NCBI GenBank assembly: GCA_937927625.1
Contig: CALBSD010000103.1
Coordinates: 1-20,758 of the forward strand
DNA from: an uncultured Actinomycetes bacterium
GTDB taxonomy: Bacteria > Actinomycetota > Acidimicrobiia > Acidimicrobiales > Ilumatobacteraceae
Length of the DNA stretch: 20,758 nucleotides
Direction of reading: 5' to 3'
A program made the position numbers and the translations under genes. The notes below the pieces were generated by a model. That model had not been told where the DNA came from and searched no databases. It saw only the letters and a program-made list of their open reading frames with translations. Of the stretch, positions 7,457-15,681 are shown piece by piece (positions within the stretch are counted from its first letter, which is position 1; every line of letters begins with the position of its first letter).

Positions 7457-9856
7457 ATGTCTGGCAAGGGTTCTCGATCGTCTTCTGGCGGCTCTAAGGG
7501 GTCGTCCCGTGGGGCAGTGAAGACCCCACCAAAGGGCAACAAGCGCCCCGCAGCAAAGTCTTCCAAGGCAAAGGGCAACGTCGACTCGGCTGCCCGTGAG
7601 GTCGTGCGTGGCCGCGAGGTGGAGTTCTGGGGCATTGGCCTCATCAGTTCGGGCATCGTGTTCGTGCTTGCCATGTATTTGCGCATGGCCGGTCCACTTG
7701 GCCGTGGCATCGACACCACCTTTGGCTGGTTGCTGGGTCTTGGCCGTTTCGCTCTCCCTGTTGTCGTCGTGGGAATTGGCGTGGCAATGGTGCGCCGTCG
7801 CAGTGTCGAGCATCGTGTTCGTTTGGCGGTTGGTTGGACTGTTGTTGTCCTCGCCATTCTTGGTTTGTTGCACGTCATGAACGGCGCCGACAAGATCGTC
7901 GCGGACGTTGATGCCATGTCTCAAGCTGGTGGTTGGTTCGGCGCTGTTATTGGCGAGCCACTTCGTTCGACCCTCAGTTGGGCGGGTGCATGGGTTGTTC
8001 TCTTGGCTGTCGGTATCGCTGGTGCCATGTTGGTCACCGATACAACGCTTCCGGAACTCATTGTCATCGTTCGCACCTGGAGCGCAAAGGTGTCCGGACC
8101 TGCGAAACAAGCTGCACGTACCGCGACAACTAATCGTGACACTGGTTCGTTGTACGACGAGTTCTTTGAAGAGCCAGGTCAAGAACCTGCGCAGAAGAAG
8201 TCTCGTGTCAAGAAACCATCTATTTATGACGCAGCAGATGATGCAGACCTTGTGCCGGAGAAGCCAAAGGCATCGCGACGCAAGGCTGAACCTGCACCTG
8301 CTGGTACGCCAGAGTTCGTGGGCAAGCCTGGTTCAAAGAACAAAGCAGGCGACGACGAAGAGTCAACGCCATCAGTTCCTGCAAAGCCGGGTTCGTGGTC
8401 GTTGCCACCTCTGAACTTGTTAGGTCAAACCGAAACATTCCAGGTCGATAAGGCTCGCGTTGCAGAACGTGGTCGTTTGCTGCAAGAAGCGCTTGCATCT
8501 CACGGTGTCGAAACTCGTCTCGTTGGTCTCACTGTTGGTCCAACTGTTACTCGTTTTGAACTTGAACTCGGAACTGGTGTGAAGGTCGCAAAGATCACCA
8601 GCTTGAACCGTGACATTGCATATTCCATGGCCGCCACTGACGTTCGTATTTTGGCTCCTATCCCGGGCAAGTCTGCTGTGGGTGTTGAAGTGCCAAACGA
8701 AGTGCGTCAATTGGTGTCGTTGGGTGACCTCATGGTCAGCGCCGAAGCACGTGCCGCAACACATCCACTTGATGTTGCTGTTGGTAAAGACATTGCGGGC
8801 CGTGCAGTATTCGTAAACCTCGCTGCAACGCCTCACATGCTTATCGCTGGTGCAACAGGTGCCGGTAAGTCCAGCGGTATCAACTCGATTCTCACGTCGC
8901 TGCTCATGCGCAGCACGCCAGAACAAGTGCGCCTCATTCTGATAGACCCGAAGCAAGTGGAAATGGGTCAATACGCCCGATTGCCACACCTTCTCACTGC
9001 ACCAGTGACCAACCCCAAGAAAGCTGCAAACGCACTTGGTTGGGCAGTGAAGGAAATGGAAAACCGCTACGACACATTGGTGGAAGTGGGCTTCCGTGAC
9101 ATTGGTGGCTTCAACGCAGCATTCGACAAGGGCGAAGTGAACGACCCGAACGATGAGCATGCAAAGAAGTACCAGCGAATGCCGTACATCGTTGTTGTGG
9201 TTGACGAATTAAACGACCTCATGATGGTTGCTGCGCGTGACGTGGAAGAGTCCATCACGCGTATCGCGCAGAAGGCACGTGCTGTGGGTATTCACCTCAT
9301 CGTTGCAACGCAGCGACCCAGCGTGAACGTGATCACTGGCGTGATTAAGGCAAACATTCCTGCACGTATGGCGTTCGCAGTCAGCAGCCTCACCGACAGC
9401 CGAGTCATTCTTGATCAGCCCGGAGCTGAAAAGCTTGTGGGTAAGGGCGACATGTTGTTGATGCCTGGCAACACGAATGTGCCGCAACGTATTCAGGGTT
9501 CATGGGTGGAAGAAGAAGAGGTGCGCAAGGTTGTTGCGCACTGGCGTCGTCAGGCTCCCGAAGTTGTGTACGTATCTGGTGTTGAAGGTGATGATCCAGG
9601 TGCTGCCGGTGGTGGTGCGTCGTCGTACGGCGGTGGCAGCAGCGACGGAGACGATCTCATCATGCGTGCAATCGAACTTGTTGTGCGATCCGGAATGGGT
9701 TCCACATCAATGTTGCAGCGCAAACTCTCTGTGGGCTTCGCCCGTGCAGGTCGCATCATGGATGAACTGGAAGAACGAGGAATCGTTGGACCATCGCAAG
9801 GCTCAAAGCCTCGCGAAGTTCTCGTGAGTGTCGAGGAATTCGAAAACGAAGGATAG
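7457..9856 (+). CDS. ftsK: DNA translocase FtsK/SpoIIIE
   Basis: Septal ATP-driven DNA pump that clears and aligns the chromosome terminus at division. 799 residues. Order: a basic Ser/Gly/Lys-rich N-terminus (1-45); four hydrophobic segments at about 56-78, 88-112, 122-141 and 173-193; a short charged Pro/Lys/Glu linker (about 205-315); the alpha/beta motor; a Gly/Ser spacer (715-730); and a winged-helix gamma domain (731-799) that reads polarity signals. Walker A is GATGAGKS (465-472). Walker B is IVVVVDELND (579-587), with Asn where DELAD is usual. ATQRPSVNVITG and IKANIPARMAF are family hallmarks. The stop overlaps the ribosome site of the next gene. Position between rnj and rimO fits actinobacterial synteny. 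Confidence 0.97.
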   Translation: MSGKGSRSSSGGSKGSSRGAVKTPPKGNKRPAAKSSKAKGNVDSAAREVVRGREVEFWGIGLISSGIVFVLAMYLRMAGPLGRGIDTTFGWLLGLGRFALPVVVVGIGVAMVRRRSVEHRVRLAVGWTVVVLAILGLLHVMNGADKIVADVDAMSQAGGWFGAVIGEPLRSTLSWAGAWVVLLAVGIAGAMLVTDTTLPELIVIVRTWSAKVSGPAKQAARTATTNRDTGSLYDEFFEEPGQEPAQKKSRVKKPSIYDAADDADLVPEKPKASRRKAEPAPAGTPEFVGKPGSKNKAGDDEESTPSVPAKPGSWSLPPLNLLGQTETFQVDKARVAERGRLLQEALASHGVETRLVGLTVGPTVTRFELELGTGVKVAKITSLNRDIAYSMAATDVRILAPIPGKSAVGVEVPNEVRQLVSLGDLMVSAEARAATHPLDVAVGKDIAGRAVFVNLAATPHMLIAGATGAGKSSGINSILTSLLMRSTPEQVRLILIDPKQVEMGQYARLPHLLTAPVTNPKKAANALGWAVKEMENRYDTLVEVGFRDIGGFNAAFDKGEVNDPNDEHAKKYQRMPYIVVVVDELNDLMMVAARDVEESITRIAQKARAVGIHLIVATQRPSVNVITGVIKANIPARMAFAVSSLTDSRVILDQPGAEKLVGKGDMLLMPGNTNVPQRIQGSWVEEEEVRKVVAHWRRQAPEVVYVSGVEGDDPGAAGGGASSYGGGSSDGDDLIMRAIELVVRSGMGSTSMLQRKLSVGFARAGRIMDELEERGIVGPSQGSKPREVLVSVEEFENEG
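9849..9853 (+). promoter_or_regulatory. Ribosome binding site of SMP-30-like gene
   Basis: AAGGA, 9 nt upstream of the ATG at 9863, lying within the last codons of ftsK. It supports that start and co-transcription with ftsK. Confidence 0.6.
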
Positions 9857-9862
9857 ACAACA

Positions 9863-10777
9863 ATGGCTTCAGCATTAACGCAAGTATGTGACGGACTCAG
9901 ATTTCCCGAAGGGCCTGTGGCGATGCCTGATGGCTCGGTCATCCTGACGGAAATGTTCGGTGCGTGCCTCACGCGTGTTGCGCCAGATGGCACCAAAACA
10001 AAAGTTGCCGACATTGTCGGTTTGCCTAATGGTCTTGCATTGGGTCCTGGCGGATTTCTCTACCTGTGCAACAACGGTGGTGCATTCACTCCATTAGAGA
10101 TCTCCGGTCTCACATTGCCAGGGGAGTTTGATCCGTCGAAGTACATCGGTGGTCGTATTCAGAAGGTGAACATCGATACCGGCGAAGTCACCGATCTCTA
10201 CACGCACTGCGGTGACATTCCGTTGCGCGCGCCAAACGACATCGTCTTTGATGAGCATGGTGGTTTCTGGTTCACGGACCATGGCATTCGTCATGAACGA
10301 AATGCAGACCGCACCGGTATTTATTACGCAAAGGCCGATGGTTCGTTTATTGAAGAAGTCGTCTTTCCAGTGGATTCACCGAATGGCATTGGTCTCTCAC
10401 CTGCGGGAGATCGCGTGTATTGGGCAGAGACGCACACGGGCCGCGTGTATCAACGCGTGGTCACATCTCCAGGCAAGGTTGCTCCCATCGCTGAAGTGCC
10501 CACCATGTTGTGCGGACTTCCGGGATATCAATTGTTTGACTCATTGGCAGTGGATGGCAACGGCAACATCTGTGTGGCCACGTTGGTTAATGGCGGTATC
10601 TCAGTGATTTCTCCCGAGGGTGAACTCATCAATTTCATCGAAGTAGACGACCGCATCACCACGAATATCTGTTTTGGAGGCCCTGACTATCAAACGGCCT
10701 TCATTACGGCATCAAGTACTGGCCGTTTATTGAAGATGGAATGGCCATACAAGGGGCTGAAACTCCACTGGCAGTAG
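9863..10777 (+). CDS. SMP-30/gluconolactonase-like six-bladed beta-propeller hydrolase
   Basis: Likely metal-dependent lactonase or esterase of the SMP-30/regucalcin/gluconolactonase family; the physiological substrate cannot be told. 304 residues, no signal peptide, so cytoplasmic. Repeating propeller strands are visible as FPEGPVAMPDGS, GLPNGLALGPGG, APNDIVFDEHGG, SPNGIGLSPAGD and DSLAVDGNGN. Probable metal ligands are Glu16 (PEGP), Asn125 (APND), Asn174 (SPNG) and Asp226 (DSLAVD), matching the Glu/Asn/Asp set of the family. The gene sits 6 nt after ftsK and 10 nt before rimO, an unusual place for a metabolic enzyme in this housekeeping block. Its TAG stop is also part of the suspected rimO -10 box. 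Confidence 0.88.
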   Translation: MASALTQVCDGLRFPEGPVAMPDGSVILTEMFGACLTRVAPDGTKTKVADIVGLPNGLALGPGGFLYLCNNGGAFTPLEISGLTLPGEFDPSKYIGGRIQKVNIDTGEVTDLYTHCGDIPLRAPNDIVFDEHGGFWFTDHGIRHERNADRTGIYYAKADGSFIEEVVFPVDSPNGIGLSPAGDRVYWAETHTGRVYQRVVTSPGKVAPIAEVPTMLCGLPGYQLFDSLAVDGNGNICVATLVNGGISVISPEGELINFIEVDDRITTNICFGGPDYQTAFITASSTGRLLKMEWPYKGLKLHWQ

Positions 10778-10780
10778 GCT
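10775..10780 (+). promoter_or_regulatory. Putative -10 box (TAGGCT) for leaderless rimO
   Basis: TAGGCT ends 7 nt before the rimO ATG at 10788 and begins with the TAG stop of the preceding gene. No Shine-Dalgarno sequence precedes rimO, which suggests its own leaderless transcript. The sequence is only a TAnnnT match. Confidence 0.35.
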
Positions 10781-10787
10781 CGTCTCG

Positions 10788-12065
10788 ATGGGGCAGAAGT
10801 TCTACATAGAGACATTGGGTTGCCCCAAGAATCAAGTCGACTCCGAAAAGATCATTGGCACATTGCTGGCCGATGGCTTGACGGCAACAGATGACCCTTC
10901 AAAGGCCGACGTTGTTGTCGTCAACACCTGTGCCTTCATCGATGAAGCGCGCAAGGAGAGCATCGATACGTTGCTCACTCTTGATGACCAGCGCAAGCGT
11001 TCGTCACGTCTCGTCGTCACTGGTTGCATGGCAGAGCGTTATGGCGACGAACTGGCAGAAGCTCTCCCTGAAGCAGACCAGATTGCTGGCTTCGGTGTAC
11101 CCATCCAGATTGGTCGCAAGCCCATCAAGGTCACGGGCGAAGTGCCAAAGTTCGACCTCTTGAATCTTCCTCGTCCCAAGTCATCTGCACCATGGGCGTA
11201 CATCAAGATCGCAGAAGGTTGCGACCGTAGCTGTGGCTTCTGTGCGATTCCATCGTTCCGTGGACCACAGGTCAGCCGCGATGTGTCTGCCATCCTCGCT
11301 GAAGTCGAACAGGTCGATGTTCGCGAAGTAGTTCTTGTTGCGCAAGACCTCGCTAGCTACGGCAAGGACCGCCCCGACGAACTTGGTGCGGGCTCCATCG
11401 TGCAGCTGGTGCGTGATGTGTCCAGCATGGTTGATTGGGTGCGCTTGTTGTATCTCTACCCAAGCGATTTGTCCGATGAACTCATCGACGCAATCCTCGC
11501 AACGGGTGTTCCGTACTTCGACCTCTCGCTGCAGCACGTTTCGAAAGAGCACCTGCGTCGTATGCGTCGTTGGGGAGACAAAGATCGTTTCCTTGAGCGC
11601 ATTGCTCGTATTCGTTCCATCGAACCGAATGCGACATTCCGCAGCAACTTCATTGTGGGTTACCCCGGTGAGACCGAAGAAGACCATGACCAGTTGCTCG
11701 ACTTTGTTCGTGAAGCACAGCTTGATTGGTGTGGATTCTTCTCGTTCAGTCCGGAAGACGGCACACATGCGTTGTCGTTGCCGAACCACGTCGAAGAGTC
11801 CCTGATGAACGAGCGTTTGTCGGAACTTCGTGAGATGCAAGACAACATCACGGCAGAACGTCGCGACGCATTGTTGGGTGAAACCATTCAGGTGCTTGTC
11901 GACGAGCCAGGTATCGCACGTTCATTCCGTGAAGCACCAGAGATTGACGGTGTGGTGCAAGTGCCCGAGACCCTTGAAGTCGGTCGTTTCCACTCAGTAG
12001 TGGTGGAGCAAGTTTTTGGTCCCGATCTGATCGCGGTTCCTGCAGAGGGCAACAATGCCGGTTGA
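10788..12065 (+). CDS. rimO: Ribosomal protein S12 methylthiotransferase RimO
   Basis: Radical-SAM enzyme that adds a methylthio group to the conserved Asp of ribosomal protein S12 (Asp88 in E. coli numbering). 425 residues. The N-terminal UPF0004 domain carries the auxiliary iron-sulfur cysteines Cys12 (ETLGCPKNQVDSE), Cys48 (VVNTCAFIDEAR) and Cys80 (VTGCMAERY). The radical-SAM cluster motif is CDRSCGFCAIPSFRG with Cys145, Cys149 and Cys152. A TRAM domain (about 360-420) ends the protein. GCPKNQVDSE and SFRGPQ favour RimO over the tRNA enzyme MiaB. The gene overlaps pgsA by 11 nt. Confidence 0.95.
   Translation: MGQKFYIETLGCPKNQVDSEKIIGTLLADGLTATDDPSKADVVVVNTCAFIDEARKESIDTLLTLDDQRKRSSRLVVTGCMAERYGDELAEALPEADQIAGFGVPIQIGRKPIKVTGEVPKFDLLNLPRPKSSAPWAYIKIAEGCDRSCGFCAIPSFRGPQVSRDVSAILAEVEQVDVREVVLVAQDLASYGKDRPDELGAGSIVQLVRDVSSMVDWVRLLYLYPSDLSDELIDAILATGVPYFDLSLQHVSKEHLRRMRRWGDKDRFLERIARIRSIEPNATFRSNFIVGYPGETEEDHDQLLDFVREAQLDWCGFFSFSPEDGTHALSLPNHVEESLMNERLSELREMQDNITAERRDALLGETIQVLVDEPGIARSFREAPEIDGVVQVPETLEVGRFHSVVVEQVFGPDLIAVPAEGNNAG
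12044..12049 (+). promoter_or_regulatory. Ribosome binding site of pgsA
   Basis: AGAGGG, 5 nt before the pgsA ATG at 12055, inside the 3' end of rimO. It supports the overlapping start. Confidence 0.6.
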
Positions 12066-12600
12066 TGAGACAGCAATCGTGACGTGGGCCAATATGGTCA
12101 CCGTTTTGCGCGTGCTCGCATCGCCGTTTCTTTTCCTCATGATTCCAGATGAGCGTGTGGGCTCATGGGCTGCATTGGCAGTATGGATTCTTTTGTGCAG
12201 CAGTGATGGCTTTGATGGCTACTTGGCTCGTCGCCACGGCATTACTCGTAGTGGTGCATTCCTTGATCCACTTGCAGACAAGATTTTGGTTCTCGGTGCG
12301 ATGTTCACATTGGTGAGCCGCGATGTGTTCTGGATTCTTCCTGTGGTCATCATCGCGGCGCGTGAGATTGCAGTCAGTTTGTATCGAGTCTTTGCTGGTT
12401 CAAAAGGTGTTTCGATGCCAGCCAGCAAGTTGGCAAAGGTGAAGACAGTGATGCAGCAATTTGCAGTCGGCTTTGCCCTCATGCCTGCCACCATCAATAA
12501 CGCCACGTGGACATTCACCATTTGTATGTGGGTGGCCGTGGGGCTCACTTTGGTGAGTGCCGCGCAATATGCGCAACGTGCACTTGTCTCTGCAAAGTGA
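12055..12600 (+). CDS. pgsA: CDP-diacylglycerol--glycerol-3-phosphate 3-phosphatidyltransferase
   Basis: Membrane enzyme making phosphatidylglycerol phosphate from CDP-diacylglycerol and glycerol-3-phosphate. 181 residues with about five hydrophobic segments. The CDP-alcohol phosphotransferase signature is present: Asp51, Asp54-Gly55, Ala58-Arg59, Gly67, Asp71 and Asp75 (DGFDGYLARR to GAFLDPLADK). Only 7 residues separate Arg59 from Gly67, where 8 is standard. The downstream SKLAKVKTVMQQ stretch (124-135) is typical of PgsA and argues against other CDP-alcohol transferases. It overlaps rimO by 11 nt, and its TGA stop is part of the GTGA start of the MFS gene. Confidence 0.93.
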   Translation: MPVDETAIVTWANMVTVLRVLASPFLFLMIPDERVGSWAALAVWILLCSSDGFDGYLARRHGITRSGAFLDPLADKILVLGAMFTLVSRDVFWILPVVIIAAREIAVSLYRVFAGSKGVSMPASKLAKVKTVMQQFAVGFALMPATINNATWTFTICMWVAVGLTLVSAAQYAQRALVSAK

Positions 12601-13859
12601 ACACTGAATTCACCCCTGAACAAGTCGAGGCGATTCAACGTCGCACACTTCGCACGCTCACTCTCGGTCAAGTAGTTGGTGCCGCCGCTCTTTCATCATC
12701 GGTCACGGTTGGTGCGTTCGTTGTTCAAGAAATTCTCGGTGACAAGACTCCGTGGGGCGGCATAGCGACTGCAACAACAACTGTCGGTACAGCAGTGATG
12801 GCGCAAGTGTTGTCGCGCTTCATGATGCGCAAGGGTCGCCGCCCCGGATTGCAATCGGGCTATGCCTTGGCTACTGCGGGCGCATTGATTGCAGCGGTTG
12901 GTGCGCAAACGTCCACCCTCGTTGTCTTCCTCCTGGGGTTGTTCCTCTTCGGAAATGGACAGGCGGCAAACCTCTTAGCGCGCTACACCGCAACAGACCT
13001 TGCACATCCAGACCAACGTGGCCGTGCGATGTCGCGCATTGTGTTCGCATCCACTTTCGGCGCAGTGTTTGCGCCAATGTTGATCGGCCCTGCTGAAGCC
13101 GCGGGAGAGAACTGGTTTGGCCTGCATAAGTACACCGGTCCGTGGTTGTTGTCGGCTTCGGTGTTGTTCCTTGCGTTCTGCAATATCTCGTTGCAGCTGC
13201 GCCCCGACCCGCTGGTGGTGTCGGGTGGAATTCGTGTGAAGTCAGATGCGAAGTTGCCCAGCATCTCGCAGGCGTTGCGCATCATCATGTCCTCGTCAAC
13301 TGGTCGACTTGCGCTCGCCAGCATGGTGGTCTCGCAGTCGGCAATGGTGGCCATCATGACGATGACTCCGGTGCATATGAAGCTGCATGGCCACGAAGGC
13401 ATCAGTCAGTTCGTTGTCTCATTACATATTGCGGGCATGTATGCCTTCAGCCCATTTGTGGGCAGGTTTGCAGACCGAAAAGGAACGATTGCTGCGGTGT
13501 ATGTCGGTGCCGTCACATTGGTGGGCGCGACAGTTCTCTCGGCGCTCAGTGGTGAATCCGCCATCATCTTGTTCCCCGCATTGTGGTTGTTGGGCATTGG
13601 CTGGAACTTCGGCCTCATCGGTGGTTCATCCATGCTGTTGGAATCCGTGTCTGATGAACAGCGCGTCACCGTGCAAGGGTCTGCAGACCTCATGATGAGT
13701 TTCTGTGGCGGCATGGCTGGGCTGTCGTCGGGCTTCATCCGTCGTGCTGTTGGGTATCACATGCTGTCGGTCGCTGGATTAATTTTTGTGGGCTTGTTGT
13801 TGGCATATGCCACGTACATGCGCACTCGTCACAAAGTTCTGTTGGAGGCAGCCTCATGA
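12597..13859 (+). CDS. Major facilitator superfamily transporter, substrate unknown
   Basis: A secondary transporter of 420 residues if started at the GTG at 12597, which overlaps the pgsA stop (GTGA). The frame extends upstream to 12507 but that part lies inside pgsA and adds a cysteine-rich stretch unlike a transporter. After a charged N-terminus (NTEFTPEQVEAIQRR) about 12 hydrophobic segments follow. A motif-A-like loop FVGRFADRKG lies between the central helices of the second half, and a basic MMRKGRRPG loop follows the second helix of the first half. The stop overlaps the cinA ATG (ATGA). Sandwiching between pgsA and cinA implies co-translation, but the substrate cannot be assigned; efflux or lipid-related export are both open. 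Confidence 0.85.
   Translation: MNTEFTPEQVEAIQRRTLRTLTLGQVVGAAALSSSVTVGAFVVQEILGDKTPWGGIATATTTVGTAVMAQVLSRFMMRKGRRPGLQSGYALATAGALIAAVGAQTSTLVVFLLGLFLFGNGQAANLLARYTATDLAHPDQRGRAMSRIVFASTFGAVFAPMLIGPAEAAGENWFGLHKYTGPWLLSASVLFLAFCNISLQLRPDPLVVSGGIRVKSDAKLPSISQALRIIMSSSTGRLALASMVVSQSAMVAIMTMTPVHMKLHGHEGISQFVVSLHIAGMYAFSPFVGRFADRKGTIAAVYVGAVTLVGATVLSALSGESAIILFPALWLLGIGWNFGLIGGSSMLLESVSDEQRVTVQGSADLMMSFCGGMAGLSSGFIRRAVGYHMLSVAGLIFVGLLLAYATYMRTRHKVLLEAAS
13844..13848 (+). promoter_or_regulatory. Ribosome binding site of cinA
   Basis: GGAGG, 7 nt upstream of the cinA ATG at 13856 and within the end of the MFS gene. It is among the strongest Shine-Dalgarno sequences in the window and fixes the cinA start. 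Confidence 0.8.
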
Positions 13860-15100
13860 AGTGCAACGTTGTAGCCGTCGGTACAGAACTTCTTCTCGGA
13901 CAAATTGTTGATACAAATTCGTCTTACATCGGCGAGCAACTTGCTGCCGTCGGTATTGCTTCGCATTTGCAACTCAAGGTGGGGGACAACCTTGATCGTG
14001 TTGTTGAAGCGTTCACCATCGCGTTGAAGGACGCCGATGCCATCATCGTGTGCGGTGGACTTGGACCAACGCACGACGACCTCACGCGCGAAGCCATCGC
14101 ACAAGTGATGGGTGTTGATCTTGTTCACAACGAATCTGTTGCCGCGGTCATTGAAGAACTCTTTACGCGTCGCGGTCGTCGTATGGCGGCAAACAACTTG
14201 CGCCAAGCAATGGTGCCTGTGGGCGCAGAAATCATCGAACAAACGCGTGGCACAGCGCCAGGCCTCATTTGCCCAGTAGGCCACAAAGTGATTTATGCAG
14301 TGCCTGGCGTGCCGCACGAGATGCAAGACATGTTGGCGCGCGCCGTGTTGCCCGATCTTCTTGCGCGAAGTGGCGAGAAGGCCGTCATCGCTAGTCGTGT
14401 GTTGCGTACGTGGGGCGAGTCAGAGTCGGCGCTCAATGAACGTCTCGATCCCGTCATTGAAGAACTTGAAGAAATCGGCAACCCCACGCTTGCGTTTCTT
14501 GCCAGCGGTTGGGAAGGCATCAAAGTTCGCCTCACTGCTAAAGCAGACTCGCAATGGGAAGCCGACGAATTGTTGTCGCAATGGGAAACCAAAGTGCGTG
14601 ACCTCGTCGGCGACGTTGTATTTGGTGTCGATGGCGAAACGATGGAGTCAGTCGTACTCGGCTTGTTGCAAGAACGTGGCTGGACTCTTGGTGTTGCTGA
14701 ATCCGTGACAGGCGGTTTGGTGGGCGGTCGCATCACGAACGTGCCGGGGTCATCGTCGGTGTTCCGCGGTGGTGTGATTAGTTATGCCAGCGAGGTGAAG
14801 TTTGATGTGTTGGGTGTTGACCGTGGACCAGTCGTGTCCGAAGAAGCCGCTGTGCAGATGGCGCTTGGCGCTCAACGCGTCATTGGTAGCGATGTGGCCA
14901 TCGCTCTCACCGGGGTAGCAGGACCAGACGAACAGGACGGACGTCCTGCAGGCACCTTGTGCATCGGTGTGGCTTTGCCCGATGGCAGCACTTTCAGCAT
15001 CACCAACACGCTCCCAGGCCTTCGAGATCAGATGCGAATGTTCAGCGTCATCACGGCACTGTCGTTCTTGCGGGGCATTCTGCTGAATACAACTTCTTAA
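13856..15100 (+). CDS. cinA: CinA: COG1058 domain fused to nicotinamide-nucleotide amidase
   Basis: Two-domain CinA of 414 residues. The N-terminal MoaB/COG1058-type domain (1 to about 170) has GTELLLGQIVDTNS and CGGLGPTHDDLTRE (66-79) and probably hydrolyses ADP-ribose-like pyrophosphates. The C-terminal PncC domain (about 262-414) deamidates NMN for pyridine-nucleotide recycling: the catalytic Ser283 is in AESVTGG, with Tyr310 and Lys314 in SYASEVKFDVLGV, followed by LTGVAGPDEQDGRPAGT. All residues expected for activity seem present. Last gene of the overlapping rimO-pgsA-MFS-cinA run. Its TAA stop shares TTAA with the stop of the convergent downstream gene. Confidence 0.95.
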   Translation: MKCNVVAVGTELLLGQIVDTNSSYIGEQLAAVGIASHLQLKVGDNLDRVVEAFTIALKDADAIIVCGGLGPTHDDLTREAIAQVMGVDLVHNESVAAVIEELFTRRGRRMAANNLRQAMVPVGAEIIEQTRGTAPGLICPVGHKVIYAVPGVPHEMQDMLARAVLPDLLARSGEKAVIASRVLRTWGESESALNERLDPVIEELEEIGNPTLAFLASGWEGIKVRLTAKADSQWEADELLSQWETKVRDLVGDVVFGVDGETMESVVLGLLQERGWTLGVAESVTGGLVGGRITNVPGSSSVFRGGVISYASEVKFDVLGVDRGPVVSEEAAVQMALGAQRVIGSDVAIALTGVAGPDEQDGRPAGTLCIGVALPDGSTFSITNTLPGLRDQMRMFSVITALSFLRGILLNTTS

Positions 15101-15681
15101 ATCTGCGCGTGCACGATGGTGTCGACGTTGAATCCTTCGGATCGCATCTCATTGAGGAGTTCCTCTAATGATTGTGAAATCTCGGCTTTAGAGATTGTGA
15201 ATTTACGCCCGAATTGAACGCGGTCATAGAGACGTTCAGTCACCTCGGACATTGGAATGCCTATTAGGGGGTGGCTATGCATGCTGGCCTTAACTCCTTT
15301 GAGAAGGATGGACAGAAGTTCGCTCTCTGCAATATCTTTTACAGATTTTCCTTCTTGATACTGGCCATAGGCGTCCTTTATCTGAATAATGAATTCCATG
15401 ACGTTGACGGTCGGTCCAAGCATTTCAATTTTGTCAACGAACTTTCCAGCATGTTGATGTAGGAATTTTCCAACTGCAACTTCGCCAAATACCTCGGTGA
15501 CAATTTTGTTGAATTCACTCTTGGTTTGGTCGCTTGTTTTGCGCGGCCCTAGATCTAACTGAAGAAGTAAAAGTGCAATATCTTCTACTGATTCAACTTG
15601 GGGAGTTGTTGGATGTCGTCGCAGCCAAGTTTCGATTTCAGACAACTGGGGAAATTCGTAGAGTTCCTCGCTTAGAGTCAT
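15097..15681 (-). CDS. Hypothetical soluble protein, second gene of a two-gene cassette
   Basis: 194 residues; family not recognised. No signal peptide or membrane segment is visible. Composition is acidic and mostly helical, with an N-terminal LSEIETWLRRHP segment, a central hydrophobic stretch NVMEFIIQIKDAYGQYQEGKS (about 93-113), HSHPLIGIPMSEVTERLYDR, and a C-terminal ISQSLEELLNEMRSEGF. Its ATG overlaps the stop of the upstream coiled-coil/membrane gene by 4 nt, so the two are probably translated together and may interact. The region is more A+T-rich than core genes: 24 of 60 bases are G/C in 15481-15540. Its stop overlaps that of convergent cinA. Function unknown. Confidence 0.75.
   Translation of the reverse strand: MTLSEELYEFPQLSEIETWLRRHPTTPQVESVEDIALLLLQLDLGPRKTSDQTKSEFNKIVTEVFGEVAVGKFLHQHAGKFVDKIEMLGPTVNVMEFIIQIKDAYGQYQEGKSVKDIAESELLSILLKGVKASMHSHPLIGIPMSEVTERLYDRVQFGRKFTISKAEISQSLEELLNEMRSEGFNVDTIVHAQI

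Noticed and set aside
7427..8182. 251-codon minus-strand open frame over the ftsK N-terminus
   Set aside because: Low-complexity polar composition (Asn/Thr/His/Arg) typical of antisense frames; the plus strand has clear membrane segments.
8420..9160. 246-codon minus-strand open frame inside ftsK
   Set aside because: It is antisense to the well-conserved FtsK motor; its sequence is rich in Cys/His and random in character, with no ribosome site.
12507..12596. Upstream extension of the MFS gene starting within pgsA
   Set aside because: It adds a Cys-rich segment coded out of frame with pgsA's conserved C-terminus; the GTG overlapping the pgsA stop is more natural.
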